Positions 19,666-27,906 of a stretch of 64,000 nt of DNA are shown here, piece by piece (the first letter of the stretch is position 1; every line of letters starts with the position of its first letter). The notes under the pieces were generated by a model. That model was not told the DNA's origin, did not search any database, and saw only the letters and a list, made by a program, of their open reading frames with translations. Both the position numbers and the translations under genes were made by a program. Origin of the DNA: Psychromonas aquimarina ATCC BAA-1526 (lineage in GTDB: Bacteria; Pseudomonadota; Gammaproteobacteria; Enterobacterales; Psychromonadaceae); NCBI RefSeq assembly GCF_000428725.1, contig NZ_KE386792.1:240234-304233 (forward strand), read 5' to 3'.

Positions 19666-19679
19666 TTGATTTAGATCAA
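19666..19679. promoter_or_regulatory. FNR-type box upstream of alternative oxidase (distal)
   Basis: TTGATTTAGATCAA is an exact match to TTGAT-N4-ATCAA, 261 bases before the aox ATG and about 105 bases upstream of the truC start. It may act on either divergent gene. Confidence 0.5.
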
Positions 19680-19691
19680 CAAACTTTTATC

Positions 19692-19700
19692 AAGATGCAT
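19692..19700. promoter_or_regulatory. Possible NsrR half-site
   Basis: AAGATGCAT matches the conserved half of the NsrR operator. Alternative oxidase of Vibrio fischeri is known to be NsrR-controlled and NO-inducible, so a site here is expected. Only one half is clear, and the following bases do not give the mirrored half. Confidence 0.3.
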
Positions 19701-19872
19701 CCTGCCAAAACCATTAAATTCAGCAACATTTCCGTTACATGCAAGGCGTTTTTTGTAACAAACTTATCTGCAGTACCGTTAAACACAGAAGCAAATGTTA
19801 AATCCATCTAATGACAGTAAATTGATGTATTTAACATATGCCTTTATGGGTAATTTCAGACGAGCCAAACCA

Positions 19873-19886
19873 TTGACCTAGATCAA
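19873..19886. promoter_or_regulatory. FNR-type box upstream of alternative oxidase (proximal)
   Basis: TTGACCTAGATCAA matches TTGAT-N4-ATCAA with one mismatch, 53 bases before the aox ATG. The position overlaps where the core promoter should be, which would suit either activation or steric repression depending on the transcript start. Confidence 0.5.
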
Positions 19887-19939
19887 TTTTCATTCTAATT
19901 TGCACACAGCTTATTATTAATCTTAACCGAGAGGCCACC

Positions 19940-20575
19940 ATGGAAAACTTCCAATTATCCCATCAAAAACCCAGCAAAGTTTCTGAATATATTGCTTATA
20001 AGATCACCCAGACTTTAAAGTTTCTTCTCAATATTTTTTACGGCAGTAAATATGCGAAACGCGCCGTGATCTTAGAAACCATAGCCGCCGTACCCGGCAT
20101 GGTAGCCGGGATGTTCAACCATCTCAAAGCACTGCGCCGTATGCGCGATGACCAGGGCTGGGTACGGGAGTTATTAGACGAAGCAGAAAATGAACGTATG
20201 CATTTAATGATCTTTTTAGATATCGCTAAACCCACCTGGATTGAACGCACGCTGGTATTATTAGGCCAGGGTGTTTTTTTAGTGGTGTACAGCTTCCTGT
20301 ACCTTGTATCGAGCAAAACTGCGCATCGGGTAGTGGGTTATTTTGAAGAGGAAGCGTGCAAGAGTTACAGCGAGTACTTAGAGAAAATTGACCAGGGGGT
20401 AGTAGAGAATACAGCGGCACCGAGTATAGCGATTAACTATTACCAGCTGGACAGTAATGCAAAATTAAGAGATGTAATACTGCGTATCCGTGAAGATGAA
20501 GCCGCCCATCGCGACCGCAACCATGAATTTGCAGACTCTTTTGAGTCAGGCACCCTGCCTGCCCACCAGCAGTAA
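19940..20575 (+). CDS. aox: Alternative oxidase (cyanide-insensitive ubiquinol oxidase)
   Basis: Non-proton-pumping di-iron quinol oxidase of the inner membrane face. The four iron-ligand motifs are present: LETIAAVPGM, NERMHLM, FEEEA and REDEAAHRD. The usual conserved flanks also appear (VGYFEEEACKSYSEYL, APSIAINYYQL). The 211 residues are the expected bacterial size; plant enzymes have an N-terminal extension. A GAGAGG ribosome site lies 5 bases from the ATG. The 378-base upstream gap holds two FNR-type boxes and a possible NsrR half-site, and a strong terminator follows, so it is a single-gene unit. Confidence 0.95.
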   Translation: MENFQLSHQKPSKVSEYIAYKITQTLKFLLNIFYGSKYAKRAVILETIAAVPGMVAGMFNHLKALRRMRDDQGWVRELLDEAENERMHLMIFLDIAKPTWIERTLVLLGQGVFLVVYSFLYLVSSKTAHRVVGYFEEEACKSYSEYLEKIDQGVVENTAAPSIAINYYQLDSNAKLRDVILRIREDEAAHRDRNHEFADSFESGTLPAHQQ

Positions 20576-20584
20576 TGACCTTCA

Positions 20585-20612
20585 GTGAACCGCATTAAGC
20601 GGTTCACTTTTT
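20585..20612 (+). terminator. Intrinsic terminator of aox
   Basis: GTGAACCGC and GCGGTTCAC form a perfect 9-bp stem with loop ATTAA, followed directly by TTTTT. It begins 9 bases past the aox stop. Confidence 0.88.
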
Positions 20613-20786
20613 CGAATAAAAAAGAAAGGCACGCTTAAGCCCTCCTGCTGCCGATGACTTTCACAATATGCACAGTCCCATAAAAACTAAAAATATGCCG
20701 ATTTTTAACAAATCCAAGCTCTGCCTGTCCTGCTTTATAAAAGTTAAAGTGTCTGTCTAAATTATTACCGACTAAGAGAGACCTCC

Positions 20787-22112
20787 ATGGATTTTGGACA
20801 TGACCCGATAAAGCGTTTATTTTTCAAATTATACTGGCCGACATTAACCGGAATGCTGACAATGGCGGCTTACCAGCTGGCTGACGGCATTATTGTAGGT
20901 TATGTTGTCGGCACCAAGGCGTTAGCCGGCATAAGTATGAGCTTTCCCGTTTTGTTCACTGCAGTCTCGCTTGCGATGCTGATCGGCATCGGCAGCAGCA
21001 TGACGGCCGCAATAAAATTAGGAGAAAAGCAGTCCGAGGCAGCCAATCGTATTTTCCACTACAGCTGCAGCCTTTCTCTATTGATATCCATTATATTAGC
21101 GAGTGTATTGCTCGCATTTATAGATACATGGATTAATCTGCTTGGAGCTAGTGCTGATATCCAGATCTACCTAAAAGAATATTTAACTTTCTGGGCGATC
21201 TTTCTGCCTGCGCTCTTTATACGCTTTAGTTTCAGCTTCTTTATTAATAACGATAAAGCTCCCCATATTTCACGTAATGCCAATATAATATCCAGTATTG
21301 TGAATGTTCTTCTGGATCTGCTGTTCGTCCTCGGTTTTGAATGGGGATTAAAAGGGGCTGCTGTGGCAACGGGTCTTTCTCAAGCTCTTGCCGTTATTTA
21401 TATGGGTTATCATTTTTATCTTGGGAAAAACAGCCTTTCCTTTGCAGGTTATAAGTTTAAGGTACGGGATCACGAACAAAAACGAATTTTAGGATTAGGT
21501 TTTCCGCTTTTTATTTCAGAAATATCAGGGGCACTGGCTTTCGCCTGGCTGAACAAAGCCGTCATTTATCAAGGAGGAAGCGAAGCTGGAGCCGCATTAG
21601 CCACCATTAATTTCACTCTATTTTTTGTAATGAAATTTCTTGTCGGAACGGCTTTCTCGGCACAACCCGTATTTGGTTTTAATTACGGAGCGAATAACCA
21701 CCAACGAGTTGAAGAGCTGCTCAATTTTTCATTAAAGTTCGTTTTTATGGTAGGCGCTCTGGCTTACCTCTTAATCTACCTGTTGTCGGGACAAATCGTC
21801 ATTCTTTTTAATGTGGTTAACCCTGAAGAAGCGGCATTAGCAACTCAGGCGCTGCTGTTATTCTACCCCGCCACAGCCTTTATGGGTGCTAACCTGCTGC
21901 TGGGAGCTTATTTTCAATCGCTGGAAAAAGTAAAAACAGCGGCTAACCTAGGCCTTATTCGAGGTTTTGTTTTAGTCGCTGTATTTTTAATGCTGTTACC
22001 AGAATTCTTCGGCCTGACCGGGGTTTGGCTGGCGATCCCTTTAGCTGAGCTGCTGACATTTTTGATCGCCCTGCCTTTGATTTTTCCTAAAAAGAAACAG
22101 CTGTTAGTATGA
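20787..22112 (+). CDS. MATE-family efflux transporter
   Basis: 441 residues with about 12 membrane segments in two similar halves, typical of Na+- or H+-driven multidrug and toxic compound extrusion pumps. Visible family marks include the N-terminal GHDPIKRLFFKLYWPTLTGM entry helix, ADGIIVGYVVG in TM1, and the second-half KFLVGTAFSAQPVFGFNYGA. The subgroup looks like DinF/MepA-type pumps rather than NorM. The substrate is unknown. It stands alone and converges with an AraC-family gene. Confidence 0.88.
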   Translation: MDFGHDPIKRLFFKLYWPTLTGMLTMAAYQLADGIIVGYVVGTKALAGISMSFPVLFTAVSLAMLIGIGSSMTAAIKLGEKQSEAANRIFHYSCSLSLLISIILASVLLAFIDTWINLLGASADIQIYLKEYLTFWAIFLPALFIRFSFSFFINNDKAPHISRNANIISSIVNVLLDLLFVLGFEWGLKGAAVATGLSQALAVIYMGYHFYLGKNSLSFAGYKFKVRDHEQKRILGLGFPLFISEISGALAFAWLNKAVIYQGGSEAGAALATINFTLFFVMKFLVGTAFSAQPVFGFNYGANNHQRVEELLNFSLKFVFMVGALAYLLIYLLSGQIVILFNVVNPEEAALATQALLLFYPATAFMGANLLLGAYFQSLEKVKTAANLGLIRGFVLVAVFLMLLPEFFGLTGVWLAIPLAELLTFLIALPLIFPKKKQLLV

Positions 22113-22123
22113 TTTTCACAAAT

Positions 22124-22158
22124 AAACCAGCGAGTTAGCTATTCAACCGCTGGTTTTT
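22124..22158 (+). terminator. Terminator between MATE and AraC genes
   Basis: AAACCAGCG and CGCTGGTTT form a 9-bp stem with a 15-base loop, ending in a run of T on the plus strand. It overlaps the last codons of the convergent AraC-family gene. Confidence 0.65.
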
Positions 22159-22947
22159 ACGCCACTGAGCCGGAGTAAAACCAGTCACCTTTTTAAACTG
22201 GCGGATAAAATGGGTTATATCTTTCCAGTCTAATTCACTGGCAATTTCCTGAACAGATAAAGAACTATGGGATAATTGATACGAGGCTTTCTTTACTCTT
22301 GCTTGACAGATCCACTCCCCAACAGTAAACCCCGTTTCTTTTTTCACTGTTGCGGCTACATGGGAAGATACCCGGTGCACCGCGGCAGCGACTTCTTTTA
22401 GTGAAATCGCACTGCGGCAGTTTTGATGAATAAATTTTAATGCTTGCGATACTAGTGGACTAACTGGTTTTCGGCAGCCTTTTAAGCTTATACCCCGGTA
22501 AATATCAGCGAAGATTATTGACAGATAAGAGCACAACAGAGGTGTTGATTCTGGACCTGAACGGCTGCTCTCACTGCTTAAGCCTTCTAAAATCTGAAGC
22601 AAAAAAGGAAGCCTGTCAGCATCTACCGGCACAGCAGGAAACGAACCATCGATAACCTGTTGAAACGGCTGCATCAGCAGGCTGTCTTCATCAACTCCCA
22701 AACAGCCGACACAAAAAGAAACTAAATACATATCGACATTTTCGGCCCTTAACAGCCTGTGCGGTATTCCCGGAGGAATAATAACGACAGCTGGAGCTGT
22801 AATTTTTATGCTTGAACCGTATAGCATCTCGATAACACCTTTGCAGAGCAAAGCAAGCCGGTGTTCTGGGTGATGGGCTGTATGGCTGTGCTGTTCAAAA
22901 GACAAATCAGCCAAGTAATCAACTTTTACATTATGAGCGTGTTTCAT
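22135..22947 (-). CDS. AraC-family regulator with cupin-type sensor
   Basis: The ATG at 22947 is chosen over the in-frame ATG at 22968 because AAGGG lies 7 bases before it. The N-terminal ~130 residues look like a cupin sensor (HSHTAHHPEHRLALL, VIIPPGIPHRLL). The C-terminal ~100 residues hold the paired AraC helix-turn-helix motifs, ending ITHFIRQFKKVTGFTPAQWR. Domain order and the PPGIPH turn suggest a regulator sensing a small metabolite. It converges with the MATE gene and its target is not evident. Confidence 0.85.
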   Translation of the reverse strand: MKHAHNVKVDYLADLSFEQHSHTAHHPEHRLALLCKGVIEMLYGSSIKITAPAVVIIPPGIPHRLLRAENVDMYLVSFCVGCLGVDEDSLLMQPFQQVIDGSFPAVPVDADRLPFLLQILEGLSSESSRSGPESTPLLCSYLSIIFADIYRGISLKGCRKPVSPLVSQALKFIHQNCRSAISLKEVAAAVHRVSSHVAATVKKETGFTVGEWICQARVKKASYQLSHSSLSVQEIASELDWKDITHFIRQFKKVTGFTPAQWRKNQRLNS

Positions 22948-23029
22948 AGTATTCCCTTCCAGCACCAATCAAAATATCAGCCGATTTTATCTTATAATTG
23001 ACTCTACTGCATTCTATGCCGACAAACTA

Positions 23030-23118
23030 ATATAGCCGTTATCATTCAAGATGCAAAAATCAGCAAGTCGTAAGGTGAACAGGTTCTAAGCGTGAAGGTG
23101 AAGATCTAACGGCTATAT
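23030..23118. repeat. 89-bp element bounded by 12-bp inverted repeats
   Basis: ATATAGCCGTTA and TAACGGCTATAT are perfect inverted repeats flanking 65 bases with no ORF. It lies in the gap between the AraC gene and the acetyltransferase gene. The structure resembles a short MITE or a long-loop hairpin. No clear target-site duplication was seen. Confidence 0.4.
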
Positions 23119-23217
23119 AAGCACACTGTTAAGCTGCCTAAAAATTAATGCATATTAATAAGACTGTAGATATCGACTTTCCGATAACAGCTTATCTTTA
23201 TATTAGGAAATACAACA

Positions 23218-23685
23218 ATGACTAAAAAAACATGGAAAATACGCAAAGCTGAACTATCAGATGCACACGGCTTGTCGCAGTGCATGTACAATGCTTACAG
23301 CCGTCTTAGAAATAAATTAGGCGGGCAGGATCTGCCCCCTATGCAGCTTGACTATCAACAAGAGATCCGCTCATATCCGGTCTGGACGGCTTACTCTGCA
23401 GATACATTAGTCGGCGGACTTATCCTGCTTCATGAAGCAGACTATACGACAATAGCAAATATTGCTGTACACCCAGATTTTCAAGGGCACGGCCTGGGAC
23501 GAGGTTTGATTGAGTTTGCCTTGAAACAGGCAAGACTGCATGGCAGCCGGGAAGTAAGACTGGTCACCCACGCGCTGCTCACGGAAAATATCTCCTTATA
23601 TTCATACCTGGGCTGGAAAGAATACCAACGCAGCGGCAGTAAGGTATTGATGAGAAAAGCGCTGCCGGACAATCATACAATGTGA
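23218..23685 (+). CDS. GNAT-family N-acetyltransferase
   Basis: 155 residues, the size of a single GNAT domain. Motif A is visible as IANIAVHPDFQGHGLGRGLIEFAL, with the acetyl-CoA pyrophosphate loop QGHGLG, and the C-terminal motif B as LYSYLGWKEY. The substrate is unknown. It follows the inverted-repeat element and stands alone, ending before a bidirectional terminator. Confidence 0.85.
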   Translation: MTKKTWKIRKAELSDAHGLSQCMYNAYSRLRNKLGGQDLPPMQLDYQQEIRSYPVWTAYSADTLVGGLILLHEADYTTIANIAVHPDFQGHGLGRGLIEFALKQARLHGSREVRLVTHALLTENISLYSYLGWKEYQRSGSKVLMRKALPDNHTM

Positions 23686-23744
23686 CATGTTAAGCTTCGC
23701 AAAACTGCAGACATCCACTGCCCGCGTATATCTTGAACAGACAG

Positions 23745-23776
23745 AAAAAAGATGAGCCGGAAGACTCATCACTTTT
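23745..23776. terminator. Bidirectional terminator between GNAT and SDR genes
   Basis: GATGAG and CTCATC arms (8-base loop) lie at 23751-23770. On the minus strand the stem is followed by TTTTTT, so it best serves the short-chain dehydrogenase gene. On the plus strand ACTTTTCTT follows. Confidence 0.65.
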
Positions 23777-23811
23777 CTTGAATAAATTTAATATGTTAAG
23801 CAGCTTTATTA

Positions 23812-24411
23812 TTACACATAATCAATAACATCAAGAGTTTCCCCGTGCATATTACCATTAACAGCCACAGCATAAACTTTAGCTGTGTCAGCGGCAGATA
23901 TACCTGAACTTGGATCCATTCCCATCATGACCATGGTTTCCTTAACAAACCCGGGAGCAACAACATTGATCCGCAATTGCTCCAGCTCCAGAGCAGCCGC
24001 TTTAACAAAGCTTTCCAGCGCACCGTTTACCATGCTGATGGACGCACTTCCGGGCATAGGCTGACGGGATAATATACCAGAGGTAAGGGTAATTGAGCCC
24101 TGCTGAGTGATATAGTTCTGACCAATACGAAATAGATTTATCTGCCCCATCAGTTTGTTATTTAACGCTAACTCAAAATCTTGATCACTGTGCAGCGCTA
24201 ACGGAGCAAAGTTTGCAAGACCTGCGCTGCAGACAACCGCATCAACTTCTCCAACCTGCTCAAACATCGCCTTAATGGATTCCGGATTTCCCAGATCAAC
24301 TTTTACATCACCATCTGAATATCCAGCGGCAACAATCTCATGTTTTTCAGATAACAGTTTAGCAGCTGCTTTGCCGATAGTGCCTGTTGCGCCGATAATT
24401 AAAATTTTCAT
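23812..24411 (-). CDS. Short-chain dehydrogenase/reductase, compact atypical type
   Basis: 199 residues with the Rossmann loop GATGTIG at the N-terminus, CSAG in the NAG position, and LTSGILS at the catalytic Ser strand. The classical YxxxK is absent; the equivalent segment reads SMVNGALESF, as in a known group of short SDRs with unclear activity. It is divergent from a LysR-family gene across 126 bases, the classic arrangement for a regulator and its target. NADP preference and substrate cannot be told. Confidence 0.82.
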   Translation of the reverse strand: MKILIIGATGTIGKAAAKLLSEKHEIVAAGYSDGDVKVDLGNPESIKAMFEQVGEVDAVVCSAGLANFAPLALHSDQDFELALNNKLMGQINLFRIGQNYITQQGSITLTSGILSRQPMPGSASISMVNGALESFVKAAALELEQLRINVVAPGFVKETMVMMGMDPSSGISAADTAKVYAVAVNGNMHGETLDVIDYV

Positions 24412-24537
24412 TACTTTTCTCCAGTATAAATTTACTCTGCTCTATACAAACCAGGGAATTGATTTGCTTAACTTGTATTTCATCTTACGCTTGTGATGTA
24501 ATGAGAAAAATAACCTAACAATGAAATCATTATTCAC

Positions 24538-25455
24538 ATGAAGAGAAATATAGACCTAATAACTGCAATGCGTACTTTTTTGGTGGTTGTTGAACTGCAG
24601 AGTTTTAGTGCGGCTTCGAGAAAGTTGAATATTGTTGTTTCTGCGGTAAGCAGACAGGTAGCAGACTTAGAAAAACATTTTGCCAGTCATTTACTGTACC
24701 GAACGACCCGAGCGATGCACCTGACATCCGAGGGCGAATATTATCTGGTGCAGATCAAGGAATTAATTGAGCGTTTAGATCACCTTGAAGCATTTGCCAG
24801 TGAGAGCCAACAGACGATAGCCGGGCACCTTAAAATAACAGCCCCTCAAAACAGTTCCCTAATCGGCCTGCAGCAGTCAATTGGAGATTTTTTATCTTTA
24901 CACCCTAAGGTTAAAATTTCCTGGTCATTGATGAACCGCTACGTTAATTTAATCGAGGAAGGAATTGACTTAGCGCTGCGTGTCGGGGAGTTGTCTGATT
25001 CTAATTTAATCGCACGTCCTTATGGTGAATTAAAAATTCTTTTTGTTGCCAGCCCGGATTATTTAGAAAAACACGGCATGCCGGCCTGCCCGGAAGAGTT
25101 AAGTAAACATAACTGCATTTTAGACAGTTCCAGCCGCCAGCCCGGACGCTGGGTTTATAAACAAGGCGCAAAAGAGAAACACGTTAGAGTCACTGCCAAT
25201 ATTGATATTAATCATGGAGAAATGGTTGCTCAGTTTGCGGCTGCCGGCCACGGCGTTGCCCAGCTGCCGGATTTTTTAGTAGAGCACTTTATTGAAAGTG
25301 GTGAACTGGTCTCTATTTTAGATCATTTTGTGATTCCGCCGATCCCGATGTTTTTAGTATATCCAGCTAACCGCATGAAAAGCCCGGTATTAAAAGCACT
25401 GATTGAATACCTGCTCGAAACAAAAAAGAGGGAAAAGGCCAAGGCGTTCAGCTAA
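24538..25455 (+). CDS. LysR-family regulator
   Basis: 305 residues with an N-terminal winged helix-turn-helix (FLVVVELQSFSAASRKLNI, AVSRQVADLEKHF) and a C-terminal LysR substrate domain. The pattern (TRAMHLTSEGEYYL, GIDLALRVGEL, LPDFLVEHFIESGELV) is that of the CrgA/DmlR-like subgroup. It is divergent from the short-chain dehydrogenase gene, which it probably controls. The ATG follows directly on an AT-rich region without a strong ribosome site. Confidence 0.9.
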   Translation: MKRNIDLITAMRTFLVVVELQSFSAASRKLNIVVSAVSRQVADLEKHFASHLLYRTTRAMHLTSEGEYYLVQIKELIERLDHLEAFASESQQTIAGHLKITAPQNSSLIGLQQSIGDFLSLHPKVKISWSLMNRYVNLIEEGIDLALRVGELSDSNLIARPYGELKILFVASPDYLEKHGMPACPEELSKHNCILDSSSRQPGRWVYKQGAKEKHVRVTANIDINHGEMVAQFAAAGHGVAQLPDFLVEHFIESGELVSILDHFVIPPIPMFLVYPANRMKSPVLKALIEYLLETKKREKAKAFS

Positions 25456-25525
25456 TTTATAAAGGAAAAAACACCATTCCCGAACTCAAAACAAAAATAT
25501 GTATTTAAAGAAGTTTAAGCGGCTA

Positions 25526-25560
25526 TATTTAGTAAGAAGCAATACAGCTCTTACTAAATA
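25526..25560. terminator. AT-rich bidirectional stem-loop
   Basis: TATTTAGTAAGA and TCTTACTAAATA form a 12-bp perfect inverted repeat with an 11-base loop, between the convergent LysR and muconolactone-isomerase-like genes. Plus-strand tail is AAAA rather than T, so function as a terminator is uncertain. Confidence 0.5.
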
Positions 25561-25584
25561 AAATACAGTTATGCGATGCTCTGA

Positions 25585-25887
25585 CTAAAGCTGCATTTCC
25601 ATACCAATAAGCGTTCCTAGAGGCTTCAAAGGCTGAAGAGGAATTAAGTCGAATTCAATCAATTCGGCTTCCACTAACGGAAGTTCTGCCAGCATACTTT
25701 GTGCTGCTTTTGTGTCAGCAGACTCCAGCATAAAGACCACTCCGGGGCGATCGGCTTTAAACCAAAAATTACGTATACTTCCCTGCAAGTAGGCTTCGAG
25801 CGTATGTTTTACCTCTTCTTCTAAAAATGGAGCAAATTTATCTGGTGTTATCCCTTCTTTTTGTCTGCTTATCGCCAATATTTGCAT
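25585..25887 (-). CDS. Muconolactone isomerase-like dimeric alpha/beta-barrel protein
   Basis: The ATG at 25887 is chosen because GAGGA lies about 8 bases upstream; the longer frame lacks this. The 100 residues fit a ferredoxin-like dimeric barrel (QILAISRQKEG strand, RPGVVFMLES strand, LAELPLVEAELIEFDLIPL end) similar to muconolactone delta-isomerases and YCII-like proteins. No catabolic genes accompany it, so the enzymatic label is weak. It is divergent from the GlxA-type regulator across 190 bases, which may control it. Confidence 0.6.
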   Translation of the reverse strand: MQILAISRQKEGITPDKFAPFLEEEVKHTLEAYLQGSIRNFWFKADRPGVVFMLESADTKAAQSMLAELPLVEAELIEFDLIPLQPLKPLGTLIGMEMQL

Positions 25888-26077
25888 AATACATTCCTCA
25901 TATCTTAACAGGTTCATTTTTTACAAATTCAAAAACCTGAGTGGTGTGCTAATACGTTTGGAAACCTTCGTTTTCGCTTCGCTCCAAACTCTCAGATGTA
26001 ATATACTGTTTGACAACCTTCCTCGTAAGCATCATAAAGGACTAATAAAGTCTGATAAGGACAGCAAAGGTTATAAT

Positions 26078-27064
26078 ATGAAACAAGTAGTAATTCTGGC
26101 TTCTGAGCACTGTTTGTTCTCTAGTGTTGGCGGGCCTATGGACATATTTCTGCAGGCAGGAAGATTATGGAACGGCATAGTGGGAGAGACTCCTTCACCA
26201 TACTTTGATGTAAAAATAGTCACCTTAGACGGCCAGTCTGTAATGGCGACCAATCAAGTTGTTATCACCCCACACTGTTCAGTGGATGAAATTGAAAATA
26301 CTGATTTAATATTAATTCCTTCTCAGGGTTTCAATTTTAGAAACCAAGATGATGCTTTTTTTAAGAAAGTTCACTGGCTCAAAAAATGTTATGAAAGAGG
26401 TGCCGATTTAGCAAGTATGTGTACAGGTGCATTTACCCTGGCTGCAACAGGCTTGTTAGATGGAAAGTCCGCAACAACTCACTGGGGGGTTGCAGAAGAG
26501 TTTAAAAAAGCTTTTCCGAAGGTGATATTAAGAACTGACTTAATGGTAACTGATGAGGGACGGCTTTTCTGCAGCGGCGGAGTGACCGCAGATCTTAACT
26601 TGTCACTATTTCTCATTAATAAATATTGTGGAAAAGAAGTCGCTCTGCAAACTTCCCGCTGCACGCTAATTGACTTAGGACGAATAGCACAACAGCCATT
26701 TACCATGTTTATACCTGAAAAAAACCACCTGGATGCGCAAATACTGAAAGTCCAGGAGTGGATGGAGGACAATTTCAATCATAACCTAGCAAATGAAACT
26801 CTCGCTCAAAAAGTAGATATGAGTACACGCAATTTCAACCGGCGATTTAAGGCTGCTACAGGAACAACCGTTGTGAATTACGTTCAGCTGCTTAGAACAG
26901 AAAAAGCCAAGAAGGAATTAGAAGACGGCAGAAAGTCTTTTGACGAAATTTCCTATAACGTTGGCTACGAAAATGTAAGTTTTTTTAGGCGGCTATTTAA
27001 AAAACACACGGGCTTGTCCCCTAAGGAATATCAGCAAAAGTTTTTTCGATTTGTCGAAGCCTAA
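26078..27064 (+). CDS. GlxA-type regulator: DJ-1/PfpI domain + AraC HTH
   Basis: The ATG at 26078 is preferred (AAAGG about 7 bases upstream; the frame upstream has no domain). Residues 1-190 are a DJ-1/PfpI-like domain with the nucleophile-elbow-like SMCTGAFTLAATGLLDG and TTHWGVAEEF, as in GlxA regulators. Residues 220-328 carry two helix-turn-helix units (DMSTRNFNRRF, then YENVSFFRRLFKKHTGLSPKEY). Such regulators often control neighbouring catabolic genes; here the candidate is the divergent muconolactone-isomerase-like gene. Confidence 0.88.
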   Translation: MKQVVILASEHCLFSSVGGPMDIFLQAGRLWNGIVGETPSPYFDVKIVTLDGQSVMATNQVVITPHCSVDEIENTDLILIPSQGFNFRNQDDAFFKKVHWLKKCYERGADLASMCTGAFTLAATGLLDGKSATTHWGVAEEFKKAFPKVILRTDLMVTDEGRLFCSGGVTADLNLSLFLINKYCGKEVALQTSRCTLIDLGRIAQQPFTMFIPEKNHLDAQILKVQEWMEDNFNHNLANETLAQKVDMSTRNFNRRFKAATGTTVVNYVQLLRTEKAKKELEDGRKSFDEISYNVGYENVSFFRRLFKKHTGLSPKEYQQKFFRFVEA

Positions 27065-27349
27065 TATTGAAAAAATTCTACATTCTTAATTGCTGATAAG
27101 CCGCTATGCCTGCTTACAAGTGAGTTTTGTCGAAGAAGCCTCATTAAAGATATACCTGTCAATGAGCAGGTTTCATTTAGCATCTCCAAGTTGGCCTAAT
27201 TAGACTTTAATTGTCAATTATGGAGCTTGTGAATAATCTAGCGAAGTTTATCCTTTAGTCCTAGCAGAGTGATGCTAAGTCGTTTGAGGGGAACTCTTGG
27301 ACTTAACCAAACTTATATAATCAAAAGTAATTTTTAAAGGAGCTTCATA

Positions 27350-27727
27350 ATGGAAACTGTAATACAAAGTTTGCTAGGTCTGAGTTGTTTGTTTTTAGCA
27401 TGTCTAGGTATAAAAACAATGTTTTCACCCAAGTCGATGGTTGAAATTCTAGATATTGAAATAGAAACGGCAGCAGGACTCAATACGGTTCGCGGCTTTC
27501 TCGGAGGTTTGTTCATTGGTAGTTCAACTCTGTTAGCAGCAGGGCTTATCACCGCTAATACAACCTTTATTCTGTCAGTAGCAATAACCATGAGTGCCGT
27601 TGTTATCGGCCGCTGTGTTGGAATCGTTATTGACGGTTATAATAAAAAAGTCCTCTTCCCATTGGCCGCTGAGATTATTATGACAGCAGCTTTTATTGCA
27701 GCCTATACACAACTAGGAGCCGTTTAA
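27350..27727 (+). CDS. DUF4345-like small membrane protein
   Basis: 125 residues with four hydrophobic segments and short loops. The central GLNTVRGFLGGLFIGSS region with a conserved Arg resembles DUF4345 membrane proteins. Function is unknown for this family. AGGAGC precedes the ATG at a suitable distance. It is a single gene with a 285-base upstream gap in which no clear promoter motif was picked out. Confidence 0.6.
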   Translation: METVIQSLLGLSCLFLACLGIKTMFSPKSMVEILDIEIETAAGLNTVRGFLGGLFIGSSTLLAAGLITANTTFILSVAITMSAVVIGRCVGIVIDGYNKKVLFPLAAEIIMTAAFIAAYTQLGAV

Positions 27728-27867
27728 GTCGTTTTTAAATTTAATGCTGGTTTATTTGCAAGCAGGAAAATTATCTTGAATAAATCATTATATTAAAAGT
27801 TGTGTTACAAGATGCTTTGAATCGAGGTTTACAGCCGTGCGCTTATTGAAGTGGCGAGAACTAGGTA

Positions 27868-27902
27868 CTGCTAACTGCTAACTGCTAACTGCTAACTGCT
27901 AA
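27868..27902. repeat. Five tandem copies of a 7-bp unit
   Basis: CTGCTAA is repeated five times without interruption, ending 4 bases past the stop of the minus-strand solute-binding gene at 27907. Heptamer arrays of this kind are prone to slippage. The location in a 3' flank suggests no coding effect. Confidence 0.9.
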
Positions 27903-27906
27903 AAGT

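Noticed and set aside
27868-27902. CRISPR-like short repeats
   Set aside because: Seven-base head-to-tail units without spacers; a simple tandem repeat.
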